Positions 26,482 to 35,812 of a stretch of DNA of 64,000 bases are shown in pieces (the first letter of the stretch is position 1; each line of letters opens with the position of its first letter). The stretch comes from Streptomyces sp. NBC_00237 (lineage in GTDB: Bacteria; Actinomycetota; Actinomycetes; Streptomycetales; Streptomycetaceae), in contig NZ_JAPEMT010000002.1 in the NCBI RefSeq assembly GCF_026342435.1, forward strand, positions 62,001 to 126,000. Direction: 5' to 3'. Under the pieces are notes generated by a model. The model made no database searches, was not told where the DNA came from, and saw only the letters and a list, made by a program, of their open reading frames with translations. The translations under genes and the position numbers were made by a program.

Positions 26482-28140
26482 ATGCCTTCCTCCGAACGGT
26501 GCGTGGAAACTCCGGCGAAGTTGTCCTTCGCGCAGCAGCGGCTGTGGTTCCTCGACCGGCTCCGGCCGGGCCGGGCCGACCACAACGTGCCGGTCGCGGT
26601 CCGCCTGCGGGGCCCGCTGGACCAAGGGGCGCTGGTCCTGGCGCTGACCGAAGTGGTGCGAAGGCACGAGGTGTTACGCAGCAGGATCGTCGTCATCGAC
26701 GACACCCCGTACCAGGTCACGGAGCCGGTCGACACGTTCGTACCGGCCCTGAACGACCTCGCCGCCCTCCCCTGGGCACAGGCCGAGGAGCGGGCTCACG
26801 CGTTGGCGGTCGAGGACGCGGGCACCCCGTTCGACCTCGGTACCGCGCCGTTGCTGCGCGCCCGGCTGATCCGTACCGCCGCCGACGATCACCTGCTGGT
26901 GCTCGTGTTCCACCACATCGCCGCCGACGGCTGGTCGCTTTCGGTGCTGTGGCAGGAGTTCTCCGCCGTCTACCGGGCCGCGGTCTGCGGCAGACCGTCC
27001 GACCTGCCGGAACTCCCCGTCCAGTACGCGGATTTCGCCGACTGGCAGCACCAGCACCTCACCGGTACGGCACTGCGCGAGCAGCTCGCCCACTGGCGGG
27101 AGCGGCTGGGCCATAAGAACCCGTCGTCGTTCCCGACCGACCACCCGCGTCCCGCACTGTGGTCGGGGCGCGGGGACCAGATCGAGGTGGAGTTCCCCGC
27201 AGAGCTCACCCCTCGCATCCGGGCGCTGGGGCTCGCCCATGAGGTGACGCCGTTCATCACCCTGCTGGCCGCCTTCCAGGTGCTGCTCGCGCACCACTCG
27301 GGCGAGCCGGACCTGCCGGTGGGAACGCCGATCTCCGGACGGACCCGCATCGAGGTGGAACCGTTGATCGGGTTCTTCGTCAACACCCTGGTCCTGCGAA
27401 CGGACCTGACGGGAGATCCCACCTTCACCGAGGCGCTCGACCGGGCGCGCCGGTGCGCGATGGACGCCTACTCCCACCAGGACGTGCCCTTCGAGCGCCT
27501 GGTGGAGGAGCTGCACCCCGAACGCGATCTCGGTCGGCACCCTCTCTTCACGGTCATGTTCCAGGTGGAGGCGGAGCCCGCCCTCCCGTCCGGGCTGCCG
27601 GAGCTGGAGGCGAGCGCCCACCACATGCCGTACGACCTGGTGAAGTTCGACGTCGAGGTCTCCCTGACGGACCGGGGCGACCGCTTCACCGGCGTGGTCC
27701 GCTACGCCGCGGATCTCTTCGAGCGCAGCACCGTGGAACGCTTCGCCGAGGACTACCGGGAACTGCTCGACCGGCTCGTCACCAGCCCCGAGCAGCCGAT
27801 CTCGGCCTGGGGGCCGCAGCTCGCCCCGCGCGCGATCCCGGCCGCTCCCGTGGTGCCGCCGGAGGCCGGGCGGGGCACGCCGGACGACGCACCTCCCACC
27901 GAGACGGAACTGCTCGTCCTGGAGGTCTGGTCCGAGGTCCTCGACGTCGCCCCGAGCAGCGTGCACGACGACTTCTTCGTCCTGGGCGGACACTCGCTGC
28001 TCGCCTCGAAGGTCATGTCCCGGCTCTGCCGGGCACTCGACTTCGAACTGCCGCTCACCCTGCTCTTCTACTGCCCCACCGTCGCGGAACTGGCCCAGGG
28101 CATCGAAGCGGCGTTGCTGGCAGACCTCGAAAACGCGTAG
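26482..28140 (+). CDS. NRPS C-T didomain without an adenylation domain
   Basis: A 552-residue protein with a condensation domain (about 10-440; FAQQRLWF and the active HHIAADGW) followed by a linker and a carrier domain (about 470-545; [15 protein letters not shown]). It has no A domain, so its carrier must be loaded by another protein, for which the AMP ligase of the divergent operon, the 36.6-kb A-T protein or the Gln-like A-T protein are candidates. The ATG at 26482 was chosen because AAAGG lies ten bases upstream and the first C motif follows closely. It is the first gene of the rightward operon, 90 bp before the next synthetase. Confidence 0.93.
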   Translation: MPSSERCVETPAKLSFAQQRLWFLDRLRPGRADHNVPVAVRLRGPLDQGALVLALTEVVRRHEVLRSRIVVIDDTPYQVTEPVDTFVPALNDLAALPWAQAEERAHALAVEDAGTPFDLGTAPLLRARLIRTAADDHLLVLVFHHIAADGWSLSVLWQEFSAVYRAAVCGRPSDLPELPVQYADFADWQHQHLTGTALREQLAHWRERLGHKNPSSFPTDHPRPALWSGRGDQIEVEFPAELTPRIRALGLAHEVTPFITLLAAFQVLLAHHSGEPDLPVGTPISGRTRIEVEPLIGFFVNTLVLRTDLTGDPTFTEALDRARRCAMDAYSHQDVPFERLVEELHPERDLGRHPLFTVMFQVEAEPALPSGLPELEASAHHMPYDLVKFDVEVSLTDRGDRFTGVVRYAADLFERSTVERFAEDYRELLDRLVTSPEQPISAWGPQLAPRAIPAAPVVPPEAGRGTPDDAPPTETELLVLEVWSEVLDVAPSSVHDDFFVLGGHSLLASKVMSRLCRALDFELPLTLLFYCPTVAELAQGIEAALLADLENA

Positions 28141-28189
28141 ATCTCGACAGCGCCCAGATCTCGACAGCACCCAGATCTCGACAGCGCCA
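28139..28189 (+). repeat. 17-bp tandem repeat, three copies, after the C-T gene
   Basis: Three contiguous 17-bp units with consensus AGATCTCGACAGCGCCC (28139, 28156, 28173) begin inside the stop codon of the C-T gene and fill half of the 90-bp gap before the next ribosome site. Only one or two bases vary. Possible roles are a spacing, processing or binding element; slippage alone is also possible. Confidence 0.85.
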
Positions 28190-28230
28190 ACTCCCACCCG
28201 GCCCACCCCCGCCGGAGAGGACCCACACCT

Positions 28231-31200
28231 GTGACGAAGCACCCCGCTCGCCCCACACCGGACGTACCTCCCGCAGCCGCTCCTGCCACCGCACGGGCGC
28301 TGCTGGAGCAACGTATCCGCGCCGCCCGGCAGAACACCGCTGCCGGTGGCGAACCGTCCGCCGTACCACCCCGCCCCGAGGGCACGCACACGGCTTCGTA
28401 CACCCAGGAACGCCTGTGGCTGGTCGAGCAGCTTTCCGAAGGACCCGCCCGCTACAACGTCCACGAGGTCTTCCGGCTGCGCGGCCCGCTCGATGTGGCC
28501 GCCGTCGGACACGCTTTCGCGGATCTGATACACCGTCATGAGGTGTTGCGTACGGTCTTCACCGAGCGGTCGGGGCGGCCCGAGCCCTCGGTCGCACCGG
28601 CCGATTCCTTTGAACTGGCCTTCGTGGACGTACGAGATGATGCCGGGGAGAGCCGAACCGAACAGGCCCTCGCGCTCGCCCACGCCGAGATCCGGCGCCC
28701 GTTCGACCTGACTCGCGCCCCGTTGCTGCGCGCGACCCTGCTGCGGACCGGCGAGAACGAACACCTCCTGGTGGTCGTCGTCCATCACATCGCGGTGGAC
28801 GGATGGTCGATGCCGCTGCTGTGGGACGACCTCTCCGCGATGTACCGGAGCCGACTGGAGGGCCGGAAGCACGAGCTGCCCGTGCCGTCGATCCAGTACG
28901 CGGACTTCGCCCACTGGCAGCGGGACCGGCTCAGCGGCGAGCGGCTGCGGGGCCAACTCGACTACTGGCGGGGGCAGCTCGCGGACGTGGCCACGCTGGA
29001 CCTGCCGACCGACCGGCCGCGCGGCCCGGTCAGCTCGGGTCTCGGCGAGCGGATCACCTTCGCCTTCCCGGACGAACTGGTGGACCGCTTGCGGCTGTTG
29101 GGGCAGCAGCACGGCACCACATTGTTCATGACGCTGCTCGGTGGATTCCAGGCGCTGCTCGCCCGCTACAGCGGGCAGAGCGACGTGGCGGTCGGCACAC
29201 CGGTCGCGGGCCGCACCCGGCCCGAACTCGAAAATCTGGTGGGCGCGTTCATCAACACTCTGGTCGTCAGGACCGACCTGTCGGGCGACCCCGGTTTCGC
29301 CGAACTGCTCGGCCGGGTCCGCCGCACCGCCGTCGACGGGTACGCGCACCAGGACATCCCGTTCGAACGACTCGTCCAGGAACTGCGGCCGGAACGCGGT
29401 CTCGACCGCAACCCGCTGTTCCAGGTGCTGTTCGCGGGCCTGTCGGGCAGTGCCGCCGGGCCACGGCTGCCCGGGGTGGAGGCCGAGCCGGTCGACCTCG
29501 ACAACGGCACCGTCAAGGTCGATCTCAGCCTGGTGGTCGCCGAACGGCCGACGGGCACGACCGGCACGGTCGCCTTCGACCGCGACCTCTTCGACCGCCC
29601 GACCGTGGAGCGCCTGGTCGGCCACTACCTGCGCCTCCTCGACAGCGCGGTGAGCAACCCCGAACGTCCGCTCTCCCGGCTGGAGCTGCTCACCGGGGAC
29701 GAACGCCGAGAACTCCTGGCATCGGCGCACGACACCGCCGAGTCCACCCCCTCGGGCCTGTGCCTGCACGAGCTGATCGCACAGCACGCCGTGCTGCACC
29801 CCGAAGCGGCGGCGGTCCACTGCGGCGACGAGCGGCTCACGTACGGGGAGCTCGACCGGCGCGCCAACCGGTTGGCGCGTCATCTGCGCGACCGGGGCGC
29901 GGGCCCGGAGCGTCTCGTCGGCGTGTGCCTGCCCCGCTCGGTTGACCTGGTCGTGGCCCTGCTCGCCGTCCTCAAGTCCGGTGCCGCCTATCTGCCACTG
30001 GACCCCGAACTCCCCCAGCAGCGGCTTCAGTTCATGCTCGCCGACGCCGAGGTGCCGCTGCTGGTCACCCGGCGGTCGCTGGCCGACCGGCTCCCGGAGA
30101 CCGGTGCCGCCCTCGTGTGGACGGACACCGAGGCGGACCTGATCGCGGCGTGGTCCGACGGACCGCTGCCCGCCCTCGCGGATCCAGCCAACCTCGCGTA
30201 CTCGATCTACACCTCCGGCTCGACGGGCCGCCCCAAGGCCGTGCTGGTGCCCCACGAGGGCGTCGTCAACTATTTGGTGGTGCGCGGCCGTCAGCTCGAC
30301 CTGGGCCGGTCCGACGTCGTCGCCTCGGTCGCCTCGATCTCCTTCGACGTCCTCGTCCCCCAGGTGTTCATGCCCCTGGCGTGGGGCGCGAGCGTGGTGA
30401 TCGCCCCGCCGGAGGTCGCCGTCGACGGGCCACGGCTCGCACAGATGATGGGCCGGTTCGCCGTCACCACGCTGATGGCCACCCCGGCCACCTGGCTCCT
30501 GCTGCTCGACAGCGGCTGGCGGGGCGGCCGCTTCCAGGCGATCTGCGTGGGCGAGGCGCTCCAGCCCCAGTTGGCGAGGCGGCTGCTCGGCGTGGTGTCG
30601 ACCCTGTGGAACGGTTACGGGCCCACCGAGGCATCCGTCGGCTGCGTCACCCACCGGGTGGACGCCGCGCGGGACCTCGACCGGCCGGGCGCCTCCGTCC
30701 CGATCGGCCGCCCGCTCGGCAACCTCCGGGTCCACCTCCTGGACCGGGCGGGGGCCCCGGTGCCGGTCGGCGTCCCCGGCGAGATCCACATCGGGGGCGT
30801 CGGGGTCACCCGGGGATACGCCAACCGTCCTGCGCTGACCGCCGAGCGCTTCGTACCCGATCCGTACGGCAGCGGCGGGCGGCTGTACCGGACCGGGGAC
30901 CTCGCCCGGTACCTGCCGGACGGCACCCTCGTCTTCCTCGGCCGCACCGACGAACAGGTGAAGGTGCGGGGATACCGCATCGAACTCGGCGAGATCGAGG
31001 CCGCGTTGCTGGCACGGCCCGAAGTCGCCAGGGCCGTCGTCACGGTGCGCGGCACCGGAGCGGACGTCGAACTGGCCGGATACGTGGTGTGGCAGGACGG
31101 CACGGGAGACCTGCCCGCACTGCGGCGGGCCCTGTGCGAGACCCTCCCCGAGTTCATGGTCCCCGCGACCCTGACCGCGCTGGAGAGGGTGCCGCTGACC

Positions 31201-32244
31201 ACGAACGGCAAGGTGGACCGAGGGGCCCTGCCCGCCCCCGCCCGCCGGGACCAGGACTCCCCGGTACTGCCCCCTCGGGACGTGCTGGAACTGAGGATGA
31301 CCAGGATCTGGCAGCGTGTGCTGGGCTGCCCGCAGGTCGGCGTGCGGGACAACTTCTTCGAGCTGGGCGGGCATTCGCTCAGGGCGGTGCAGCTCATGGA
31401 GGAGATCCGCCGGGAGCTGAGCGTGCGCGCACCGCTCAACACGGTGTTCCGCCACCCCACCGTCGAGGGCCTGTGCGCGGAGCTCCCCGCCGCACCGGCC
31501 GCACTGCGGCAGCTCGTGGTGCCTCTGGTGGAGAGCGATTCCCGGCGGGCGCCGCTGTTCCTGGTGCATCCGCAGAGCGGTGGCGCCTCCGGGTACCTCT
31601 CGCTGACGGGACTCCTCGGCACTGACCGGCCGGTGTACGGCATCGAGGCCGTCGGCTACGACACCGACGAGCAGCCGCTCGCCACGGTCGAGGAGCAGGC
31701 ACACCGCTACCTCCGCGAGCTGCGGAAGGTGGCGCCCGAAGGGCCGTACCTGCTGATGGGGTGGTCCTACGGGGGGCTCGTCGCCTTCGAGATGGCCCGG
31801 CTCCTTGAGGACGAGGGCAACGCGCCGGAGTTCCTCGGCATCATCGACGTCGGGGCGCCGGGGGCACCGCGCGGCGAACGCCCCGAGAACGGGAACGCTC
31901 CGTTCCGGATTGGCTCCGGCCCGGAGCAACTCCCCGCACAGGGAGGGACCGCGCTCCTGCGCCGCATGGAACGCATCTTCGCCGCGAACGGTGACGCTGT
32001 TGCGCGCTACCGCTCGACGCGGCGGCTGCGTATGCCCATCCACCTCTTCGTGAGCGCCGACGACCATCCCACGCTCCGTACCCCCCAGGTGGACACCGCG
32101 CTGTGGGAGCAGCACACCGACGGCGGGCTGAGCGTGTTCGACGTGCCCGGCAACCACTTCGACATGCTGTCGCCGCCGCACGTCGCGGCCTTCACCGAGA
32201 CCCTGTCCTCGATCCTCGATCCCTCCAGGAAGGCCGCCACATGA
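28231..32244 (+). CDS. NRPS C-A-T-TE termination module
   Basis: A 1337-residue synthetase: C about 50-480 (HHIAVDGW), A about 510-1010 ([22 protein letters not shown]), T about 1030-1090 ([14 protein letters not shown]) and TE about 1105-1335 (GWSYGG at about 1177; GNHFDML near the end carries the His). My specificity reading is D-V-P-M-I-V-G-V-G-K, which I cannot assign. The GTG start has GGAGAGG about eleven bases upstream. Although it lies second in the operon, the TE makes it the last module of its chain, so gene order is not assembly order. Its stop overlaps the next synthetase start (ATGA). It is the second TE-ended line in this cluster. Confidence 0.95.
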   Translation: MTKHPARPTPDVPPAAAPATARALLEQRIRAARQNTAAGGEPSAVPPRPEGTHTASYTQERLWLVEQLSEGPARYNVHEVFRLRGPLDVAAVGHAFADLIHRHEVLRTVFTERSGRPEPSVAPADSFELAFVDVRDDAGESRTEQALALAHAEIRRPFDLTRAPLLRATLLRTGENEHLLVVVVHHIAVDGWSMPLLWDDLSAMYRSRLEGRKHELPVPSIQYADFAHWQRDRLSGERLRGQLDYWRGQLADVATLDLPTDRPRGPVSSGLGERITFAFPDELVDRLRLLGQQHGTTLFMTLLGGFQALLARYSGQSDVAVGTPVAGRTRPELENLVGAFINTLVVRTDLSGDPGFAELLGRVRRTAVDGYAHQDIPFERLVQELRPERGLDRNPLFQVLFAGLSGSAAGPRLPGVEAEPVDLDNGTVKVDLSLVVAERPTGTTGTVAFDRDLFDRPTVERLVGHYLRLLDSAVSNPERPLSRLELLTGDERRELLASAHDTAESTPSGLCLHELIAQHAVLHPEAAAVHCGDERLTYGELDRRANRLARHLRDRGAGPERLVGVCLPRSVDLVVALLAVLKSGAAYLPLDPELPQQRLQFMLADAEVPLLVTRRSLADRLPETGAALVWTDTEADLIAAWSDGPLPALADPANLAYSIYTSGSTGRPKAVLVPHEGVVNYLVVRGRQLDLGRSDVVASVASISFDVLVPQVFMPLAWGASVVIAPPEVAVDGPRLAQMMGRFAVTTLMATPATWLLLLDSGWRGGRFQAICVGEALQPQLARRLLGVVSTLWNGYGPTEASVGCVTHRVDAARDLDRPGASVPIGRPLGNLRVHLLDRAGAPVPVGVPGEIHIGGVGVTRGYANRPALTAERFVPDPYGSGGRLYRTGDLARYLPDGTLVFLGRTDEQVKVRGYRIELGEIEAALLARPEVARAVVTVRGTGADVELAGYVVWQDGTGDLPALRRALCETLPEFMVPATLTALERVPLTTNGKVDRGALPAPARRDQDSPVLPPRDVLELRMTRIWQRVLGCPQVGVRDNFFELGGHSLRAVQLMEEIRRELSVRAPLNTVFRHPTVEGLCAELPAAPAALRQLVVPLVESDSRRAPLFLVHPQSGGASGYLSLTGLLGTDRPVYGIEAVGYDTDEQPLATVEEQAHRYLRELRKVAPEGPYLLMGWSYGGLVAFEMARLLEDEGNAPEFLGIIDVGAPGAPRGERPENGNAPFRIGSGPEQLPAQGGTALLRRMERIFAANGDAVARYRSTRRLRMPIHLFVSADDHPTLRTPQVDTALWEQHTDGGLSVFDVPGNHFDMLSPPHVAAFTETLSSILDPSRKAAT

Positions 32245-35200
32245 GTGCCGACTTGCCACTGACGTCGGCGCAGTCCGGAATCTGGTTCGCCCACCACCTG
32301 CGTGCGGGCAGTGCGGCGTACAACACGGGCGAGTACCTCGACATCCCCGGACCGGTCGACGAGGACCTGTTCGAGCGCGCGGTGCGCAGTGTGGTGGACG
32401 AGACCGATTCGCTGCGCGTGCGGTTCACCGTGGGCGCCGACGGGCCCCGGCAGACTGTCGAACCCTCCCTGGACCCCACCTGGTCGATGCACAGGGCCGA
32501 CCTCAGCTCCGCGCCCGATCCGCATGCGGCGGCCGTGGCGTGGATGAGGGCGGAACTGGCCACCCCGGTCGACCTCCTGCGCGGTCCGCTGTTCCGCCAG
32601 GCGCTGTTCAGGATCGCGCCGGACCGCTTCCTGTGGTACCAGCGGGTCCATCACATCGTGGTCGACGGCTTCAGCATGTCGCTCCTCGCGCGGCGGGTGG
32701 CCAAGACGTACACCGCTCTGGTCGGGGGCACCGACCGCCGGGGAACCGCCTTCGGCCCGCTGACCACCCTCCTGGCCCACGACGCGGACTACGCCGGATC
32801 CGGACAACGCGCACGGGACCGGGAGTTCTGGGCGGCCCGGCTGGCCGGGCGGGACGCCCCGGTCAGCCCCGCCGGCCGGTCGGCCGAGGCATCGAGCGGC
32901 TTCCTGCGCCGTACGAGCAGCCTGTCCGCGCCCACCATGGCCGCGCTGCGCGGTGCCGCCCAGCACGCCGGTACGACCTGGCCCACCGCGGTGATCGCCA
33001 CGGTCGCCGCGTATCTCCACCGCGTCACCGGCAAGGGGGACGTCGTCCTCAGCATGCCCGTGACGGGGCGTACGGACCCCGCCGAGCTGGCCGTACCCGG
33101 CATGGTGGCGAACGTGGTGCCGCTGCGGCTCCAGGTGCGCCCCGAGCAGAACCTCACCGCCCTCGTTCGCCAAGTGGCTGACGAGGTGGGCGCGTCGCGG
33201 CCGCACCAGCGCTACCGGGGCGAGGACCTCCGCAGGGATCTGGGCGAGGACGAGCCTCAGCAGGTCACCTTCGGCCCCGTCGCCAACATCATGTCCTTCT
33301 ACTACCGTCTGGAGTTCGCCGGGCTCCGCGCCACGGCGCACAACCTGTCGAACGGACCCGTCGAAGACCTTTCGATCTCCGTCTACGACCGGTCCGACGG
33401 CACCCGGCCCAGAGTCGATCTCGACGCGAACCCGGCGCTCTACTCCGCTGCTGAACTCGCCTCCCATGAGCGGCGGTTCCTGCACTTCCTTCAGACCGTC
33501 GCCGCCGACCCCCACCGTCCGCTCGGCAGCCACGACGTTCTCTCCCCCGAGGAACGGCACCGGACGGTCGTGGAGTGGAACGACACCTCCCGCCCGTTCC
33601 CCTCGACGACGGTGCCCGGGGCCTTCGCCGCCCAAGTCGCTCGCACACCCGGCGCGTCGGCCGTAACCTTCGGCGACCTCACCTTGTCGTACGAGGAGTT
33701 GAACGAGCGCGCCAATCAGCTGGCGCACCGGCTCGTCGCACGGGGAGTGCGCGGCGAGTCCCGGGTCGCCGTGCTCATGGAACGCTCCCTCGACGTGGTC
33801 GTGTCGGTCCTGGCGATCAGCAAGGCCGGGGGCGCCTACGTCCCCCTGGACACCCGTTCCCCGGCGGCCCGGCTGCGCCACGTCATGGCCGAGACCGGCG
33901 CCACGGTCCTGCTTACCCATCGGGCCACCGAGGAACACGAACTCGCCGACGGGGTAACGGAGTTGGTGGTCGATGCCAGCGCGTCTGGCCTTCCCGGCGC
34001 ACCGGCTGACGACCCCCGTGTGCCGCTGCATCCGGATCATCTGGCGTGCGTGCTGTACACCTCGGGTTCCACCGGCACGCCGAAGGGCGTGGCACTCACC
34101 CACCGCAACGTTCTGGGCATGACGTCGGACCACTGCTGGCACGGCCAGAACCCCCCTCGGGTGCTCGCACACTCCCCGCACGCCTTCGACGCCTCGACCT
34201 ACGAGTGGTGGGTGCCGCTGCTCAACGGCGGCCAGGTGGTCATGGCCCCTCCCGGCGACCTGGACCTCGCGGCGTACCGGCGGCTCATCGTCGAACAGCG
34301 GGTCAGCGCGCTGTGGCTGACGGCGGGACTGTTCGGGGTGCTCGCGGACGAGTCCCCCGACGCCCTGTCCGGCGTCGCCCAGGTGTGGACCGGCGGGGAC
34401 GTCGTTCCGGCCGACGCGGTCCGGCGCGTGCTCGACCGGTGCCCCGACACCGTGGTCGTCGCGGCGTACGGGCCGACCGAGGGCACCACGTTCACCACCC
34501 GCACCGTGCTGCGCCCGGGGCGGCCCGTGCCCGACGTGGTGCCGCTCGGCCGCCCCATGGACAACAGGCGGGTGTACGTGTTGGACGCGTCGCTTTCGCC
34601 GGTGCCGCCCGGTGTGGCGGGCGAGCTGTACGTCGCCGGGGCGGGTGTGGCACGCGGGTACCTGAACCGTCCGCGGTGGACCGCCCGCCACTTCGTGCCG
34701 TGCCCGTTCGGCGAGCCGGGCGAGCGGATGTACGGCACGGGCGACGTGGTCCGCTGGAGCCCCGACGGCGACCTGGAGTTCCTCGGCCGGGTCGACGACC
34801 AGATCAAACTCCGCGGATTCCGGATCGAGTTGGCCGAGATCGAGGCGCTGCTCGCCGGGCATCCCGGCGTCGCCCGGGCGACGGTGCTCGCGGCCCTGGA
34901 CCCCTCGGGCGAGAAACGGCTGATCGGCTACGTGGTACCGGCCGCCGGGGCCCCGGGGCTCGACGTGGCGTCGCTGCGGGATCATGCCTCGGCGGTGCTG
35001 CCCGACTACATGGTGCCCACGGAGATCATCGCCGTGGACGCCTTCCCGCTGACGCCGCGCGGAAAGATCGACCGGTCCGCACTGCCCGCGCCGCGCTTCC
35101 CGTCGCTCTCGTCGGGGCCGGTGTCCGGCGCGTCGGGGCCGGTGACCGCCAGCCCGGCGGAGCAGGCCATGTGCGCCCTGTTCGCCGAGGTGCTCGGACT

Positions 35201-35438
35201 GCCCGAGGTGGGCGTCCACGACAGCTTCTTCGCGCTCGGCGGGAACTCGCTGCTCGCGACGAGGCTGGTCAACCGGGTGCGGGTGAGGTCCGGCCGGGAA
35301 CTCACGCTGGGCGCGCTGTTCCAGGCACGTACCCCGGCCCGCCTCGCCGAGGCCGTCGAGGACAGCCCCGGCGCCGCCCTGCCGGGTCCCGTCCGGCGGT
35401 CCACGACTCAGACAGAGACCACAGGAAGTGTTGCGTAA
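32241..35438 (+). CDS. NRPS C-A(Val-like)-T module
   Basis: A 1065-residue module: C about 5-430 with HHIVVDGF, A about 460-950 with TSGSTGTPKG, AAYGPTE and RGKID, and T about 965-1035 with DSFFALGGNSLLATRL. The specificity reading D-A-Y-W-W-G-A-T-F-K is one change from the Val-type code DAYWWGGTFK. The C-domain opening (SAQSGIWFAHHL) and HHIVVDGFS resemble the EntF class, so its donor may be an unusual or aryl/acyl starter. The A-T linker carries a small repeat (SGPVSGASGPV). It overlaps the gene before it (ATGA) and the gene after it (TAATG). Confidence 0.95.
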   Translation: MSADLPLTSAQSGIWFAHHLRAGSAAYNTGEYLDIPGPVDEDLFERAVRSVVDETDSLRVRFTVGADGPRQTVEPSLDPTWSMHRADLSSAPDPHAAAVAWMRAELATPVDLLRGPLFRQALFRIAPDRFLWYQRVHHIVVDGFSMSLLARRVAKTYTALVGGTDRRGTAFGPLTTLLAHDADYAGSGQRARDREFWAARLAGRDAPVSPAGRSAEASSGFLRRTSSLSAPTMAALRGAAQHAGTTWPTAVIATVAAYLHRVTGKGDVVLSMPVTGRTDPAELAVPGMVANVVPLRLQVRPEQNLTALVRQVADEVGASRPHQRYRGEDLRRDLGEDEPQQVTFGPVANIMSFYYRLEFAGLRATAHNLSNGPVEDLSISVYDRSDGTRPRVDLDANPALYSAAELASHERRFLHFLQTVAADPHRPLGSHDVLSPEERHRTVVEWNDTSRPFPSTTVPGAFAAQVARTPGASAVTFGDLTLSYEELNERANQLAHRLVARGVRGESRVAVLMERSLDVVVSVLAISKAGGAYVPLDTRSPAARLRHVMAETGATVLLTHRATEEHELADGVTELVVDASASGLPGAPADDPRVPLHPDHLACVLYTSGSTGTPKGVALTHRNVLGMTSDHCWHGQNPPRVLAHSPHAFDASTYEWWVPLLNGGQVVMAPPGDLDLAAYRRLIVEQRVSALWLTAGLFGVLADESPDALSGVAQVWTGGDVVPADAVRRVLDRCPDTVVVAAYGPTEGTTFTTRTVLRPGRPVPDVVPLGRPMDNRRVYVLDASLSPVPPGVAGELYVAGAGVARGYLNRPRWTARHFVPCPFGEPGERMYGTGDVVRWSPDGDLEFLGRVDDQIKLRGFRIELAEIEALLAGHPGVARATVLAALDPSGEKRLIGYVVPAAGAPGLDVASLRDHASAVLPDYMVPTEIIAVDAFPLTPRGKIDRSALPAPRFPSLSSGPVSGASGPVTASPAEQAMCALFAEVLGLPEVGVHDSFFALGGNSLLATRLVNRVRVRSGRELTLGALFQARTPARLAEAVEDSPGAALPGPVRRSTTQTETTGSVA

Positions 35439-35809
35439 TGGACCACACGACGGCCACGCTCGGGGTCTCCCGAATACACCGCTACTACGAACTCATCGAC
35501 GCATCGGACGTCACCGCGCTGGTCGACCTGTTCGCTCCCGACGCGTGCTACCGCCGACCCGGGTACGAACCACTGGTCGGGCACGCCGAGTTGGAGCGGT
35601 TCTACCGCGAGCAACGGGTGATCCGCGAGGGCGAGCACACCCTGGCCACGCTGGTCGCGACGGACGACGAGATCGCGGTCCACGGTCTGTTCCGTGGCGT
35701 ACTGCACAACGGCGACCGGGTGGAGCTGCGGTTCGCGGACTTCTTCCGCATGACGCCCCCGGGTCTCATCGCGGCCCGGGACACGTTCTTCTTCGTCCCG
35801 GCGGTCTGA
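35438..35809 (+). CDS. SnoaL/NTF2-like small protein
   Basis: A 123-residue protein with the cone-shaped NTF2/SnoaL-like fold: it opens with YYELIDASDVTALVDLFAPDACYRRPGYEPLVGHAELERFY compressed into the usual helix-strand pattern and ends with a strand carrying RDTFFF. Members include ketosteroid isomerases, polyketide cyclases and many of unknown job. The ATG overlaps the synthetase stop (TAATG), so it is co-translated and should act on the peptide or its precursor. A cyclase, isomerase or dehydratase role is possible, but I see no catalytic pair that decides it. Confidence 0.8.
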   Translation: MDHTTATLGVSRIHRYYELIDASDVTALVDLFAPDACYRRPGYEPLVGHAELERFYREQRVIREGEHTLATLVATDDEIAVHGLFRGVLHNGDRVELRFADFFRMTPPGLIAARDTFFFVPAV

Positions 35810-35812
35810 GCC

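Noticed and set aside
26674..32259. Minus-strand open frame of about 1860 codons opposite the synthetases
   Set aside because: It spans several real genes on the other strand, has low-complexity composition and no recognisable fold; a shadow of GC-rich coding DNA.
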